Of a stretch of 64,000 nucleotides of DNA, positions 44,569-53,235 are shown one piece after another (position 1 is the stretch's first letter; the number at the start of each line of letters is the position of its first letter). The notes beneath the pieces were generated by a model. It was not told the origin of the DNA and ran no database searches. It saw only the letters and a list, made by a program, of their open reading frames with translations. Source of the stretch: Rhizobium album (GTDB lineage: Bacteria; Pseudomonadota; Alphaproteobacteria; Rhizobiales; Rhizobiaceae); NCBI RefSeq assembly GCF_003122325.1, contig NZ_QFBC01000009.1, positions 1 through 64,000 of the forward strand, in the 5' to 3' direction. The position numbers and the translations under genes were made by a program.

Positions 44569-46160
44569 GCCCAACGTTTTCTGTCGCCAAGGATCACCCT
44601 CGCGGCATTGTAGCCCGGCATCCCGGTGACGCCGCCGCCGGGATGGGTGGACGCGCCGCATTGATAGAGCCGGGCGATCGGGCTGCGATAATCGCCGAAC
44701 TGCGCTGCCGGGCGGCGGAAGAACATCTGGTCAGCGCTGATCTCGCCATGATGGACATGGCCATTCGGCAGGTCAAAAATTCGCTCGAGGTCGAGCGGCG
44801 TCAGCACTTGGGAATGCAGGATGTGCTTGCGGATATTGGGGAAATAGCCCTCCAGAATGCGAAGCACATTGGCATAGAGCTCGTCACGCCGCTCGTCCCA
44901 GGTGCCCTCACGCAGAGTATAGGGCGCATGACCGCCGAAAATGCTCAGCACATGCTTGCCTTCGGGCGCCATGGACGGATCGGCGAGCGTCGGCACCTTG
45001 ATGATCAGGAACGGGTTGTCCGACATCTGGCCGCGGCGGGACTGGGCATGGGCGTCTTCCATATAATCGATGCTTGGCGCGATGGTCAGTTGGATCGGAT
45101 AGTGGAAACCGGTGATCTCGGGCCGGAAGGATGGGCAATCGGGCAGGCCGTCCAGAGCCAGATTGACGCGGAAAACCGTCGATTCACAGCGGATCGAACG
45201 AATGTCGCGCAGGAATCCTTCGGGCAGTCCCTTTCCATCGACCAGCTTGAGGAAGGTCGTTTTTGCGTTCGCATTGGCGATGACGATCTTGGCGCCGATC
45301 TCTTCGCCGGATGCGAGGCGCACGCCGCGTGCAGCGCCGTTGGTGGTGAGGATCTCGGCCACTTCCGCGTCCGTGCGCACCTCCATGCCATGTGCCTCCC
45401 CGGAAAGGCGGATAGCCTCGGAGATTGCCCCCATGCCACCCTTCATGAAGCCCGACGGGCCGGCGGCAGTGGTATTGTCGCGTACGATGCCGCGCGCCAG
45501 CATATAGGCCGAGCCAGGTGTCTTGAGGCTGGAATTCGCCCCGCCGCCGCCAGCGAAGAAGCCCATGACGAGCTTGACCTCGTCGGATTCGAACCAGCGG
45601 CTGAGATAGTCGTAGGCGCTGAGCGTCAGCAGATTGTAGATATCGTAGAACTGGGCGCCGACCTTGCGGAACCGCCAGGCGAATGCGGCCAGACGCCTGA
45701 CGTCGCCGAACTTGCCGCTGCCGGGATCGACCGGAATTTCGAAGATGAGTTGTTTCATGAATGGCGCAAGCTTCAGCATATGCGCGCGATAAGCCGGATA
45801 GGCGGCCGCATCCCTGGCCGAGAACCGTGCGATTTCGGCCTGAAACTTATCCGGATCCCCCCACATGGTGAAATAGGCGCCGTCGGCCAGCGGGAAGGTG
45901 ATGGGCGCGGCCGGGATCACCTCGAAGCCGTATTTTTGCAGTTCCAGATCGAGGATGACCTTCGGCTGCATCAACCCCATCACATAAGATGCGGTCGAGA
46001 CTCGGTAGCCGGGCCAGACCTCTTCGGTCACAGCCGCGCCGCCGGCCATGGACCGGCGCTCCAGTACGCAGACCTTGACGCCGGCGCGCGCCAAGTAGGC
46101 ACCGCAGACCAGGCCGTTATGGCCACCGCCGACTATGATCGCATCATATTGCCTGCTCAT
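44565..46160 (-). CDS. phytoene-desaturase-like FAD oxidoreductase
   Basis: A 531-residue flavoprotein with an N-terminal FAD motif (YDAIIVGGGHNGLVCGAYLA, then ERRSMAGGAAVTEE) and the C-terminal GASTHPGGGVTGMPGYNAAR characteristic of the carotenoid desaturase/PYROXD2 superfamily. These proteins oxidise many substrates besides carotenoids, and no carotenoid genes occur nearby. Here it lies between an acyl-CoA synthetase (one-base gap) and an amidohydrolase (four-base overlap), so it should act on an intermediate of the amide/amine pathway. The start at 46160 is the only one giving the FAD motif at the very N-terminus. Confidence 0.82.
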   Translation of the reverse strand: MSRQYDAIIVGGGHNGLVCGAYLARAGVKVCVLERRSMAGGAAVTEEVWPGYRVSTASYVMGLMQPKVILDLELQKYGFEVIPAAPITFPLADGAYFTMWGDPDKFQAEIARFSARDAAAYPAYRAHMLKLAPFMKQLIFEIPVDPGSGKFGDVRRLAAFAWRFRKVGAQFYDIYNLLTLSAYDYLSRWFESDEVKLVMGFFAGGGGANSSLKTPGSAYMLARGIVRDNTTAAGPSGFMKGGMGAISEAIRLSGEAHGMEVRTDAEVAEILTTNGAARGVRLASGEEIGAKIVIANANAKTTFLKLVDGKGLPEGFLRDIRSIRCESTVFRVNLALDGLPDCPSFRPEITGFHYPIQLTIAPSIDYMEDAHAQSRRGQMSDNPFLIIKVPTLADPSMAPEGKHVLSIFGGHAPYTLREGTWDERRDELYANVLRILEGYFPNIRKHILHSQVLTPLDLERIFDLPNGHVHHGEISADQMFFRRPAAQFGDYRSPIARLYQCGASTHPGGGVTGMPGYNAARVILGDRKRWA

Positions 46161-46161
46161 T

Positions 46162-47817
46162 TCAGCCTTCCTGGATCCAACGGTTTTCAACGCGATCGAA
46201 ACTGCCCGCCCTGAGATCGGAAATGCCGGCGGAAATCTGCGGCTTGGCAATCTTCAGCGAGACAGTACGGGGGAAATCGTCGACGAATGTGTAGAAGCGC
46301 GGCACCTTGAACGGCGCCAGACCCTTGCGGGCCTCGTCGATGATAGCGCCGAGCGTGGCGTCCGAGCGGTCGAAGCCATCCTTCAGCTTGATATAGGCCT
46401 TGACCTCTTCGCCCCGCAGGGGGTCCGGCACGCCGATCACCGCAACCTCGGCCACTGAGGACACGGCATTGAGGACCGACTCCACCTCGCGGGCCGCGAT
46501 GTTTTCGGCGCTGCGCCGGATCATGTCCTTCTTTCGGCCGACGATGAAAAAATTGCCGTCCTCATCCTTGCGGAACAGGTCGCCGGTCCGGAACCAGCCA
46601 TCGGCGAACACCTCTTCGGTGGCCTGCGGATTGTTGTAGTAGCCGCCCATGATGCCGGGGCCGCGGACCAGCAATTCGCCCATCTCGCCGTTCGGCAGTT
46701 CCTGGCCCGCCTCGTCGACGATCTTGCAGTCACGGAACGGGCAGGGCACGCCGCAGGAGCCTGAGCCGACCATTTCGCTCTTCTCGATCGGCATGAACAT
46801 GGTGGGTCCGAGTTCGGTCATGCCGAAGGCTTCGCGGGCATTGAGGTCGTAGCGGTCCTCGAGCTTGGCATGCAGGTCGCGCGGCGCGCCGTAGATGTTG
46901 GAGCGGATGACCTCGTTGTTGCGATCGTCGGGGTGATCGGGTTGGCTGTGCAGCACCCAGGGCAGCAGGCAGAATTCGATGCGGTAGCGCCGTACCCATT
47001 CCATGAAGCGCGACGTGCTCTGGCGCGCGGCGACATAGAGCGTGCCGCGATGATAAATGGTCATCAGCAGCAGCCATTGCGGATCCATATAGAAGAACGG
47101 AGTCGATGCCAGGATTCGACGATAGCGGCGGCCGTCGCGGAAGGCGTTGACCTTGCCCGCGCTGATCCAGTAGCGCTGGGTTAGAATACAGCCCTTGGGA
47201 AAGCCGCTGGTGCCGGAGGTGAACTGAATGTTGAGCAGGTCGTCATGGCCGACCGGCGCCGGGGCCGCGAACGTGTCGCGCGGGTCGGAAGCGAGGTCCT
47301 TCCAGGCAATCATTTCGTCATCGGCGTCGCCCACGACGATGACCCGCGATGGCGAAATCGAAATCTGCCCGTGGGCGCGTGCCGCATCGATCACCGGCAG
47401 GCAGTCCTCGTGAGCCACGAGCCAGGTCACGTCGGCGCTGCTGACGACATGCGCCAGTTCGCGCTCGCGATAGCTGACATTGATCGGCACCATGACTGCG
47501 CCGATCCGGCCGATCGCCAGCCAGGTCAGCGGCAGGGCGGCGATATTGGGCAGCATGACGCCTATATGCGTGCCCTTGGTGATGCCGAGGGCCACCAGCC
47601 GTGTCGCAAGCCCGTTCACGGTCCGCCGCATTTCGGAATAGGTGATGGTTTCGCCGGATTCAAAGAAGTCCCAGAGCAGGGCGTCGCCAGCCTCGTCCGC
47701 GGCCGCGTCGATCAGCGCGCCGATATTGGCCGGCAGCGGTTCGGCCTCGATCCGGCGCCGCCGCTCCGCATAGGCGGGTACCGGAGCCGCCAGAACTTCT
47801 TGCCTCTTGCCCATCAT
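46162..47817 (-). CDS. AMP-dependent acyl-CoA synthetase/ligase (CaiC-like)
   Basis: A 551-residue ANL-family enzyme. Motifs are the P-loop FTSGTSGFPKG (Thr-Ser instead of the more common Thr-Thr), EAFGMTELGPTMF, the hinge WFRTGDLFRKDEDGNFFIVG and RKKDMIRRSAENIAAREVES. It should activate a carboxylic acid as acyl-AMP and then CoA thioester. The architecture is closest to crotonobetaine/carnitine-CoA ligases, but the acid cannot be identified. Start 47817 or 47814 (two adjacent ATGs). It follows the aldehyde dehydrogenase in the operon, so the acid made by that enzyme may be its substrate. Confidence 0.87.
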   Translation of the reverse strand: MMGKRQEVLAAPVPAYAERRRRIEAEPLPANIGALIDAAADEAGDALLWDFFESGETITYSEMRRTVNGLATRLVALGITKGTHIGVMLPNIAALPLTWLAIGRIGAVMVPINVSYRERELAHVVSSADVTWLVAHEDCLPVIDAARAHGQISISPSRVIVVGDADDEMIAWKDLASDPRDTFAAPAPVGHDDLLNIQFTSGTSGFPKGCILTQRYWISAGKVNAFRDGRRYRRILASTPFFYMDPQWLLLMTIYHRGTLYVAARQSTSRFMEWVRRYRIEFCLLPWVLHSQPDHPDDRNNEVIRSNIYGAPRDLHAKLEDRYDLNAREAFGMTELGPTMFMPIEKSEMVGSGSCGVPCPFRDCKIVDEAGQELPNGEMGELLVRGPGIMGGYYNNPQATEEVFADGWFRTGDLFRKDEDGNFFIVGRKKDMIRRSAENIAAREVESVLNAVSSVAEVAVIGVPDPLRGEEVKAYIKLKDGFDRSDATLGAIIDEARKGLAPFKVPRFYTFVDDFPRTVSLKIAKPQISAGISDLRAGSFDRVENRWIQEG

Positions 47818-47875
47818 TGAATTCCCGTCATGCTCGCCGTGGAGACAGCCTCCCGTCGCCGGGAGGCCGTCGATG

Positions 47876-49366
47876 TCAATGTGCGAACCAGATCGCCTTC
47901 AGGTCGGAATATTTGTCCATTGCATGCAACGACTTGTCGCGACCGAAGCCGGATTGCTTGAAGCCGCCGAACGGCACCGAGAACAGGCCGCGATCGAAAC
48001 AATTGACCCAGACGACACCGGCCTTGATGGTCTTGGCGGCGCGATGCGCATTCTTGACGCTACCGGTCCAGACGCCGGCGGCCAGGCCGTAGATCGTGTC
48101 GTTGGCCACGGTCATCGCCTCATCGAAATCTCGCACTGTGATGGTGGACAGCACCGGCCCGAAGATCTCCTCCTGGGCGATCCTCATATTGTTGGCGACG
48201 GAATCGAACACCGTCGGCTCGATGAAGAAGCCACCGGTCTCGCTGCGCACACGGCGCCCGCCGGCGACGACCTTCGCGCCATCGGCACGACCGGCATCGA
48301 TATAGCCGAGGACGCGCATCATCTGCTCTTCGGTGACGATCGAGCCGAGCTTCGTCTCGGGGCTGAGCGGGTCGCCCGGTGTCAGGGCCGTGGCATGCGC
48401 CATAATCTTTTCGAGCAGCTTGTCCTTGATCTTGTCCTCGACGATCAGGCGCGAGCCTGCATTGCAGACCTGGCCGGAATTGCCGAAGATGCCGGCGGCG
48501 ATGGTCTGGGCCGCGAAATCGAGATCGTCGCAATCGGCCAGCACGACCTGTGGCGACTTGCCACCGAGCTCGAGCCCGATACGCTTGATGTTGGACTGGC
48601 CGGAATACTGCATGAAGTAGCCGCCGACCTCGGTCGAACCGGTGAAGCCGACACAATCGACATCCATGTGCAGGCCGAGCGCCTTGCCGGCAATGTGGCC
48701 CAGCCCGGGCACGACATTGAGCACACCCCTGGGAATGCCGGCCTCGATGGCCAGTTCGGCAATCTTCAGCGCGGTGAAGGGCGATTGTTCTGCCGGCTTG
48801 AGCACGACGGAATTGCCGGTCGCCAGCGCCGGACCGAGCTTCCAGGCCGCCATCGACAGCGGATAGTTCCAGGGCACGACGGCGGCGACGACGCCGAGGG
48901 GTTCGCGGACGATCAGCGTCGTCATGTCATGACTGGTGGCGGCGACCTCGCCATAGACCTTGTCGATGGCCTCGGCGTACCAGGCGATACAATTGGCAGC
49001 GCTCGGGACATCGCCATTGTAACTGTTGGCGATCGGCTTGCCGACATTGAGCGTTTCCAGCAAGGCAAGCTCGTCGCGATTGGCAAGGATCAGCTCGGAA
49101 AACCGCATCAGAATTCGCTTACGTTCGATCGGCGGCATGCGCGACCAGGCGCCGGATTCGAAAGCCGCGCGTCCGGACTTCACGGCCGCATCGACATCGT
49201 CCTGGCCGCAGGATGCGACCTTCACAAGAAGCCGGCCATCGCCCGGGAAAATGCAGTCGAAGGTCTCGTTCGTGCGCGCATCGACATAGGCGCCGTCGAT
49301 GAAGGGGCGCGACGGCAGCGTCACGCTTTTTGCCCTGTCATGCCAGTTGGTGGTCTGGATGGTCAT
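47876..49366 (-). CDS. NAD(P)-dependent aldehyde dehydrogenase
   Basis: A 496-residue ALDH. The catalytic Cys is C301 (GNSGQVCNAG), the general base E266 (LELGGKSP), and the NAD pocket shows VVPWNYPL and FTGSTEVGG. It is closest in style to the gamma-aminobutyraldehyde / betaine aldehyde dehydrogenases of amine catabolism (PuuC/BetB-like). In this operon it should oxidise the aldehyde produced by the aminotransferase next door. Gap to that gene is 27 bp. Confidence 0.9.
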   Translation of the reverse strand: MTIQTTNWHDRAKSVTLPSRPFIDGAYVDARTNETFDCIFPGDGRLLVKVASCGQDDVDAAVKSGRAAFESGAWSRMPPIERKRILMRFSELILANRDELALLETLNVGKPIANSYNGDVPSAANCIAWYAEAIDKVYGEVAATSHDMTTLIVREPLGVVAAVVPWNYPLSMAAWKLGPALATGNSVVLKPAEQSPFTALKIAELAIEAGIPRGVLNVVPGLGHIAGKALGLHMDVDCVGFTGSTEVGGYFMQYSGQSNIKRIGLELGGKSPQVVLADCDDLDFAAQTIAAGIFGNSGQVCNAGSRLIVEDKIKDKLLEKIMAHATALTPGDPLSPETKLGSIVTEEQMMRVLGYIDAGRADGAKVVAGGRRVRSETGGFFIEPTVFDSVANNMRIAQEEIFGPVLSTITVRDFDEAMTVANDTIYGLAAGVWTGSVKNAHRAAKTIKAGVVWVNCFDRGLFSVPFGGFKQSGFGRDKSLHAMDKYSDLKAIWFAH

Positions 49367-49393
49367 TCCCAGTCTCCATTGTGGTGTTTCGTG

Positions 49394-50905
49394 TCAGATT
49401 TGGCTGATGTCGCCGCGTGCCAGCTCGTCGGCGGCCTGCAGGATGCCCTGGCGCAGGATGGAGATCATGCGGTCGATCTCCTCGCGTGTGATGATCAGAG
49501 GCGGCGACAGCACGCACATATGACCGATCGGCCGGACGATCAGCCCGAGATCGAAGCAGATCGCATCGATCCGCGCCCCGATCTTGCGGTCGAAATCGTC
49601 GGCCACGACATGCGTCTTGTCGGCAAGGCATTCGACACAGCCCACCAGTCCGTTCGACCTGACATCGGCGACCAGCGGCAGGTCGGCTAGCGAGCGCAGA
49701 CCGGCGGCGAAATGTTCCGACATCGCGCGTACATGATCGAGCAGGTTGCTCTTTTCCATGATCGCGATATTCGCCAACGCCGCGGCGCAGCTCACGGGAT
49801 GGCCGGTATAGGTATAGCCATTGGTGAAATAGCTGCCCTTGGCATTCTCGCCGCTAACCCGCGCCAGAAGCTTTTCCGAGATGGCAAGGCCGCCCAGCGG
49901 CACATAGCCCGACGTAACGCCCTTGGCAAAGGTGATAATGTCGGGCACGACGCCGAACATCTTTTCGGAGGCGAACCATTCGCCGCAACGGCCGAAGGCG
50001 GTAACGACCTCGTCGGAGATATAGACGATGTCATGTTGCTCGCAGAGCGCCTTGATCCGGGCGTGATACCCCTTCGGTGGGATGATGACGCCACCGGAGG
50101 CCAGCAGCGGTTCGGCCAGGAAGGCAGCGACGGTGTCGGCACCCAGTTCCTCAAGCGTCTGCTGGAATTCGGCGACCAGATGATCCAGGAACTCGGTTTC
50201 CGATTTTCCGTCGGCCAGCCGCATGTTGGGACTGGAGATGAAGACGATGCGATCCTGCTCGATATCGAAATTCGGCCAATTGCCGGCGCGACCTGAACAG
50301 GCGGCTGTCAGGTTGGTGCTGCCGTGATAGCCGTCCTTGCGAACGATGATCCGCTTCTTGTCGGGTCGGCCGAGGACATTGTTGTAGAATTCCGTGAACC
50401 TCAGTGCCGAATCCACAGCGGTCGAACCGCCAGTGGTGAAGAAGATGCGATTAAGATCGCCCGGCGTCATTTCTGCGATGCGGGCGGCGAGCTCGGCCGC
50501 TGGCGAATTCGTCGTGTACCAGGGCGAGTTGTAGGAGAGCTTCATTGCCTGAGCCGCAATGGCATCGGCAATCTCCTGGCGCGCATAGCCGACCTGGGTA
50601 CACCACATGCCGGCAGGGCCGTCGATCAGCCGCCGGCCGCGCGTGTCGACCACGTAGATGCCTTCGCCATAAGCAAGCAGAGGCCGGCTTTCTTCACCGA
50701 GTTTTGCCATTTCCTCAGCCGGCGACAAAAGATGCCGGCGGGCATCCGCTTCTCGCTCGATAGCATCCAACTGTGCCCCATGCATTGCATCCACCCTTTT
50801 GATTCCATCGCCTGACCGGCGATCTTTGTTTGCAGGCTGGCCCTCAGTCCTCTCGGGGACGAGGTCGTCGAGAGAGAGTGCCGTTGGCGCGACTATTGCT
50901 TGCAC
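49394..50905 (-). CDS. class III aminotransferase (polyamine/omega-amino-acid:pyruvate type)
   Basis: A 503-residue fold-type I PLP enzyme. PLP lysine K328 lies in ITFAKGVTSGYVPLGG, and the aspartate of YISDEVVTAFGR binds the pyridine nitrogen. RLIDGPAGMWCTQVGY and LSYNSPWYTTNSPAAELA match SpuC-type putrescine/polyamine:pyruvate aminotransferases. It converts a terminal amine to an aldehyde, fitting the downstream ALDH. The first ATG at 50905 gives an atypical 40-residue N-terminal extension; ATG 50785 would start closer to the family norm. The putative TetR operator at 50927-50944 sits directly upstream. Confidence 0.88.
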   Translation of the reverse strand: MQAIVAPTALSLDDLVPERTEGQPANKDRRSGDGIKRVDAMHGAQLDAIEREADARRHLLSPAEEMAKLGEESRPLLAYGEGIYVVDTRGRRLIDGPAGMWCTQVGYARQEIADAIAAQAMKLSYNSPWYTTNSPAAELAARIAEMTPGDLNRIFFTTGGSTAVDSALRFTEFYNNVLGRPDKKRIIVRKDGYHGSTNLTAACSGRAGNWPNFDIEQDRIVFISSPNMRLADGKSETEFLDHLVAEFQQTLEELGADTVAAFLAEPLLASGGVIIPPKGYHARIKALCEQHDIVYISDEVVTAFGRCGEWFASEKMFGVVPDIITFAKGVTSGYVPLGGLAISEKLLARVSGENAKGSYFTNGYTYTGHPVSCAAALANIAIMEKSNLLDHVRAMSEHFAAGLRSLADLPLVADVRSNGLVGCVECLADKTHVVADDFDRKIGARIDAICFDLGLIVRPIGHMCVLSPPLIITREEIDRMISILRQGILQAADELARGDISQI

Positions 50906-50926
50906 GGCCTTCCCGTGTCAACAATT

Positions 50927-50944
50927 TGATTGCTCAATCAATCA
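50927..50944. promoter_or_regulatory. putative TetR operator upstream of the aminotransferase operon
   Basis: TGATTGCTCAATCAATCA matches the dyad at 39036-39053 in 14 of 18 positions, including all of the right arm TCAATCA and six of seven bases of the left arm. It lies 22 bp before the start at 50905. Confidence 0.58.
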
Positions 50945-51694
50945 GAATTTTGTCGATATCGCCAAGCAGGACAGCGAGAAAATCGACGCAGAAAGCCTGC
51001 AAATCCAAGGATTCAGTGAGATAAGGGCAAGGCTGGCGCAATGCGCGACGGCGTGGAAAGAGCTTGGAGGAGCGAAAAGAATTGGCGTCGGAGGTGGGCT
51101 ACCCAGGCGAAGCTCACGACTCCGCAGCGATGAACACGAGGCGCTTCTCCAGAAGTTGGTCGAAAATGGCGGTAATGTTCCGCGTGAACTCATGGATTGA
51201 CAGCAGGATCCGCGGGTCGAACTCCCGCTCACCCTGTCGAAGACATGGAAAGCCTGCCGCAACTGTCGCACGGCTTTTTGTCGCTAAGCGCGTCGGTAAC
51301 AATGAGGGGCCCGAGACTTGGTAAGCGACGAGGTCCAACGTGAAAGAACGTCGGTGAGTGGTTTTACCATGACCGCTACCGGCGCATGGGAGACTTGAGG
51401 TCGTCGCTCTATTGGCCCGAAGCTGCCGTAACGACCGACGATGAGAAGATAGCGAGATTGATAGTTCGCTTCCCATCAAGATCTCACTATGCACCCCAGC
51501 GAGTTGCCGAAGAGACCGCCAAACCTCAAGCATTGATGAAAAAATATCAGATCGGCAAACTCGTCAGGATCCAACGGGCCATTCCGTCCGCTGACCCCTC
51601 GTTTATCTCCTCATGCATGAGATGGTCGCACCCCAAACCTCTGCCGATAACAGCTTGGTGAAGGGCTTGCGCGCAGTCAATGTCACCGCCTGGA

Positions 51695-51724
51695 TGCACC
51701 GGTCTTCCTGGGGAGGCCGGTGCA
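51695..51724. terminator. hairpin at the end of the broken minus-strand gene
   Basis: An 8-bp perfect stem (TGCACCGG / CCGGTGCA) with a 14-nt loop. It starts three bases past the TAG of the minus-strand tail at 51727. T-rich bases (TTCTATTT) occur only on its plus-strand right side. It could be a terminator relic for either direction. Confidence 0.4.
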
Positions 51725-51726
51725 TT

Positions 51727-51815
51727 CTATTTGAGAACGTTGTCATTCGGCTGGATCGGTTCAGGCAGATCCGCCTCACCGAGGAGGGACAGCATCTCAC
51801 GCTCGACGGTGCGGA
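51727..51815 (-). pseudogene. C-terminal tail of an unidentified minus-strand gene
   Basis: About 29 codons ending at the TAG at 51727-51729 read LLGEADLPEPIQPNDNVLK after a charged helix (LRTVEREMLS). It has the look of a genuine protein C-terminus followed by a hairpin. The rest of the gene is missing: at about 51816 the sequence switches to the ClpB-like plus-strand fragment. I do not recognise the family. Confidence 0.35.
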
Positions 51816-51818
51816 GCG

Positions 51819-52127
51819 GATGCCAAGCGGCTGAAGGGTGAGCTCGAACACCTGCGCACGGAGTTTGCCAATGCCCAGCGCAAGGGCGAATTCCAGAAGG
51901 CGGGCGAGCTTGCCTGCAGCACCATTCCCGAAGTTGAACGCAAACTGGCGGCCATCGAGGAAAACGAGCATTATTTAAACCCGCAAAAGCCGGCGATCGG
52001 CCTCTATATGCGTGCCGGCGCCGGCCTGCCCGATATTGCCGATGCGAAGAACTGGATTTTCGATGGCACGGCGGAAAAAGACGCGCTACCGTCTGATGTG
52101 GTGAAAGCCCTCGAGGCGATGGATTGA
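51819..52127 (+). pseudogene. chimeric frame: ClpB middle-domain fragment joined to an unknown C-terminus
   Basis: One open frame of 102 codons without a plausible start. The first 48 codons (LKGELEHLRTEFANAQRKGE, FQKAGELACSTIPEVERKL) match the coiled-coil middle domain of the ClpB disaggregase. From about 51963 the frame continues as KPAIGLYMRAGAGLPDIADA and ends SDVVKALEAMD, a compact C-terminus I cannot assign. Neither half is a complete protein. It ends 52 bp before the peroxidase gene, so it marks the boundary between the scar and the encapsulin operon. Confidence 0.6.
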
Positions 52128-52179
52128 GCCGGCGTTCTGCCGGCTTGCCGCCTTCAAGATCTTGCCGAATGGAACCCGC

Positions 52180-53235
52180 ATGGATGCAGTCCTCCCCTCC
52201 GTCGTCCCGCAGCCGGTCGCCGCGCGCCTGACAAAGGCGGCAATTTTCCTTGTGGTGACACTCGAACCCGGCAGCGCGGCCGAAAGCGCCATGCGCAAGC
52301 TCTGCGCCGATCTTTCGGGTCTCCTGCGCGCCGTCGGTTTTCGCGATCTGGAAGGCGGGCTTTCCTGTGTGCTCGGCATCGGCTCGGATGCCTGGGATCG
52401 CCTGTTCGGCGCGCCGCGGCCGAAGGACCTGCATCCCTTCCGCGAAATCCGCGGAAGCCATCACGCCGTCGCCACGCCCGGCGACCTGCTCTTCCACATC
52501 CGCGCCACGCGCATGGACCTCTGTTTCGAGCTTGCAACGCATATCATGAGCCGCGTGGCCGGCTTCGTCGTCACAGAGGACGAGGTGCACGGCTTCAGCT
52601 ATTTCGACGACCGGGATCTCATCGGCTTCGTCGACGGCACGGAAAATCCCGTCGACGGTGCGGCCGTCGCAGCGACGATCATCGGCGACGAGGACCCGGA
52701 CTTCGCCGGCGGCAGCTATGTGATCGTGCAGAAATACCTGCATGATCTGCCGGCCTGGAACCGCGTACCGGTTGCCGAGCAGGAGCGGATCATCGGCCGC
52801 GAAAAGCTCTCCGACATCGAGCTCGACGACGCGGCCAAGCCGAGTTACGCCCACAATGTCCTCACCTCCATCGAGGAGAACGGCGAGCCGCTGGAGATCC
52901 TGCGCGACAACATGCCTTTCGGCGATGTCGGCAAGGGCGAGTTCGGCACCTATTTCATCGGTTATGCCCGCTCGCCGCACCGCATCGAGCGCATGCTGGA
53001 GAACATGTTCATCGGCCTGCCGCCGGGCAACTACGACCGGCTGCTCGATTTCAGCCGCGCCGTCACCGGCAGCCTGTTCTTCATTCCTTCCGCTTCGTTT
53101 CTCGATACGGTGACGCCGGATGCAGCGGCGGCCACCTCCGTGGCGCCGGCTGCGGCCGCACCGGAACCACCGCCATCGCGCCGCGACGGCTCGCTCGGCA
53201 TAGGCTCTCTGAAAAAAGGGGTTTCCCATGAATAA
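52180..53235 (+). CDS. dye-decolorizing peroxidase, encapsulin cargo
   Basis: A 351-residue DyP-type haem peroxidase. The family motif GFVDGTENP lies at 149-157 with catalytic D152; H225 (PSYAHNV) is the likely haem ligand and R242 (ILRDNMPFG) the distal Arg. Residues 311-335 form an Ala/Pro-rich linker, and residues 336-347 (DGSLGIGSLKKG) are a classic encapsulin-targeting peptide. The enzyme should therefore be packed inside the shell encoded next, where it would use H2O2 to oxidise electron donors. The ATG at 52180 gives the normal DyP N-terminus; a TTG 18 bases upstream is an alternative. Its end overlaps the encapsulin start by 8 bases. Confidence 0.93.
   Translation: MDAVLPSVVPQPVAARLTKAAIFLVVTLEPGSAAESAMRKLCADLSGLLRAVGFRDLEGGLSCVLGIGSDAWDRLFGAPRPKDLHPFREIRGSHHAVATPGDLLFHIRATRMDLCFELATHIMSRVAGFVVTEDEVHGFSYFDDRDLIGFVDGTENPVDGAAVAATIIGDEDPDFAGGSYVIVQKYLHDLPAWNRVPVAEQERIIGREKLSDIELDDAAKPSYAHNVLTSIEENGEPLEILRDNMPFGDVGKGEFGTYFIGYARSPHRIERMLENMFIGLPPGNYDRLLDFSRAVTGSLFFIPSASFLDTVTPDAAAATSVAPAAAAPEPPPSRRDGSLGIGSLKKGVSHE

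Larger units (their letters stand above)
50906..51726. other. gene-poor scar region
   Basis: About 820 bp without an intact gene. It begins with the operator at 50927. Short frames on both strands show no domain I recognise, their codon use looks non-coding, and the tail meets a broken minus-strand gene end at 51727. It is probably deletion debris at the right edge of the amide/polyamine cluster. Confidence 0.5.

Noticed and set aside
47807-49690. Plus-strand open frame of 627 codons
   Set aside because: It mirrors the aldehyde dehydrogenase and part of the aminotransferase, both with intact catalytic residues.
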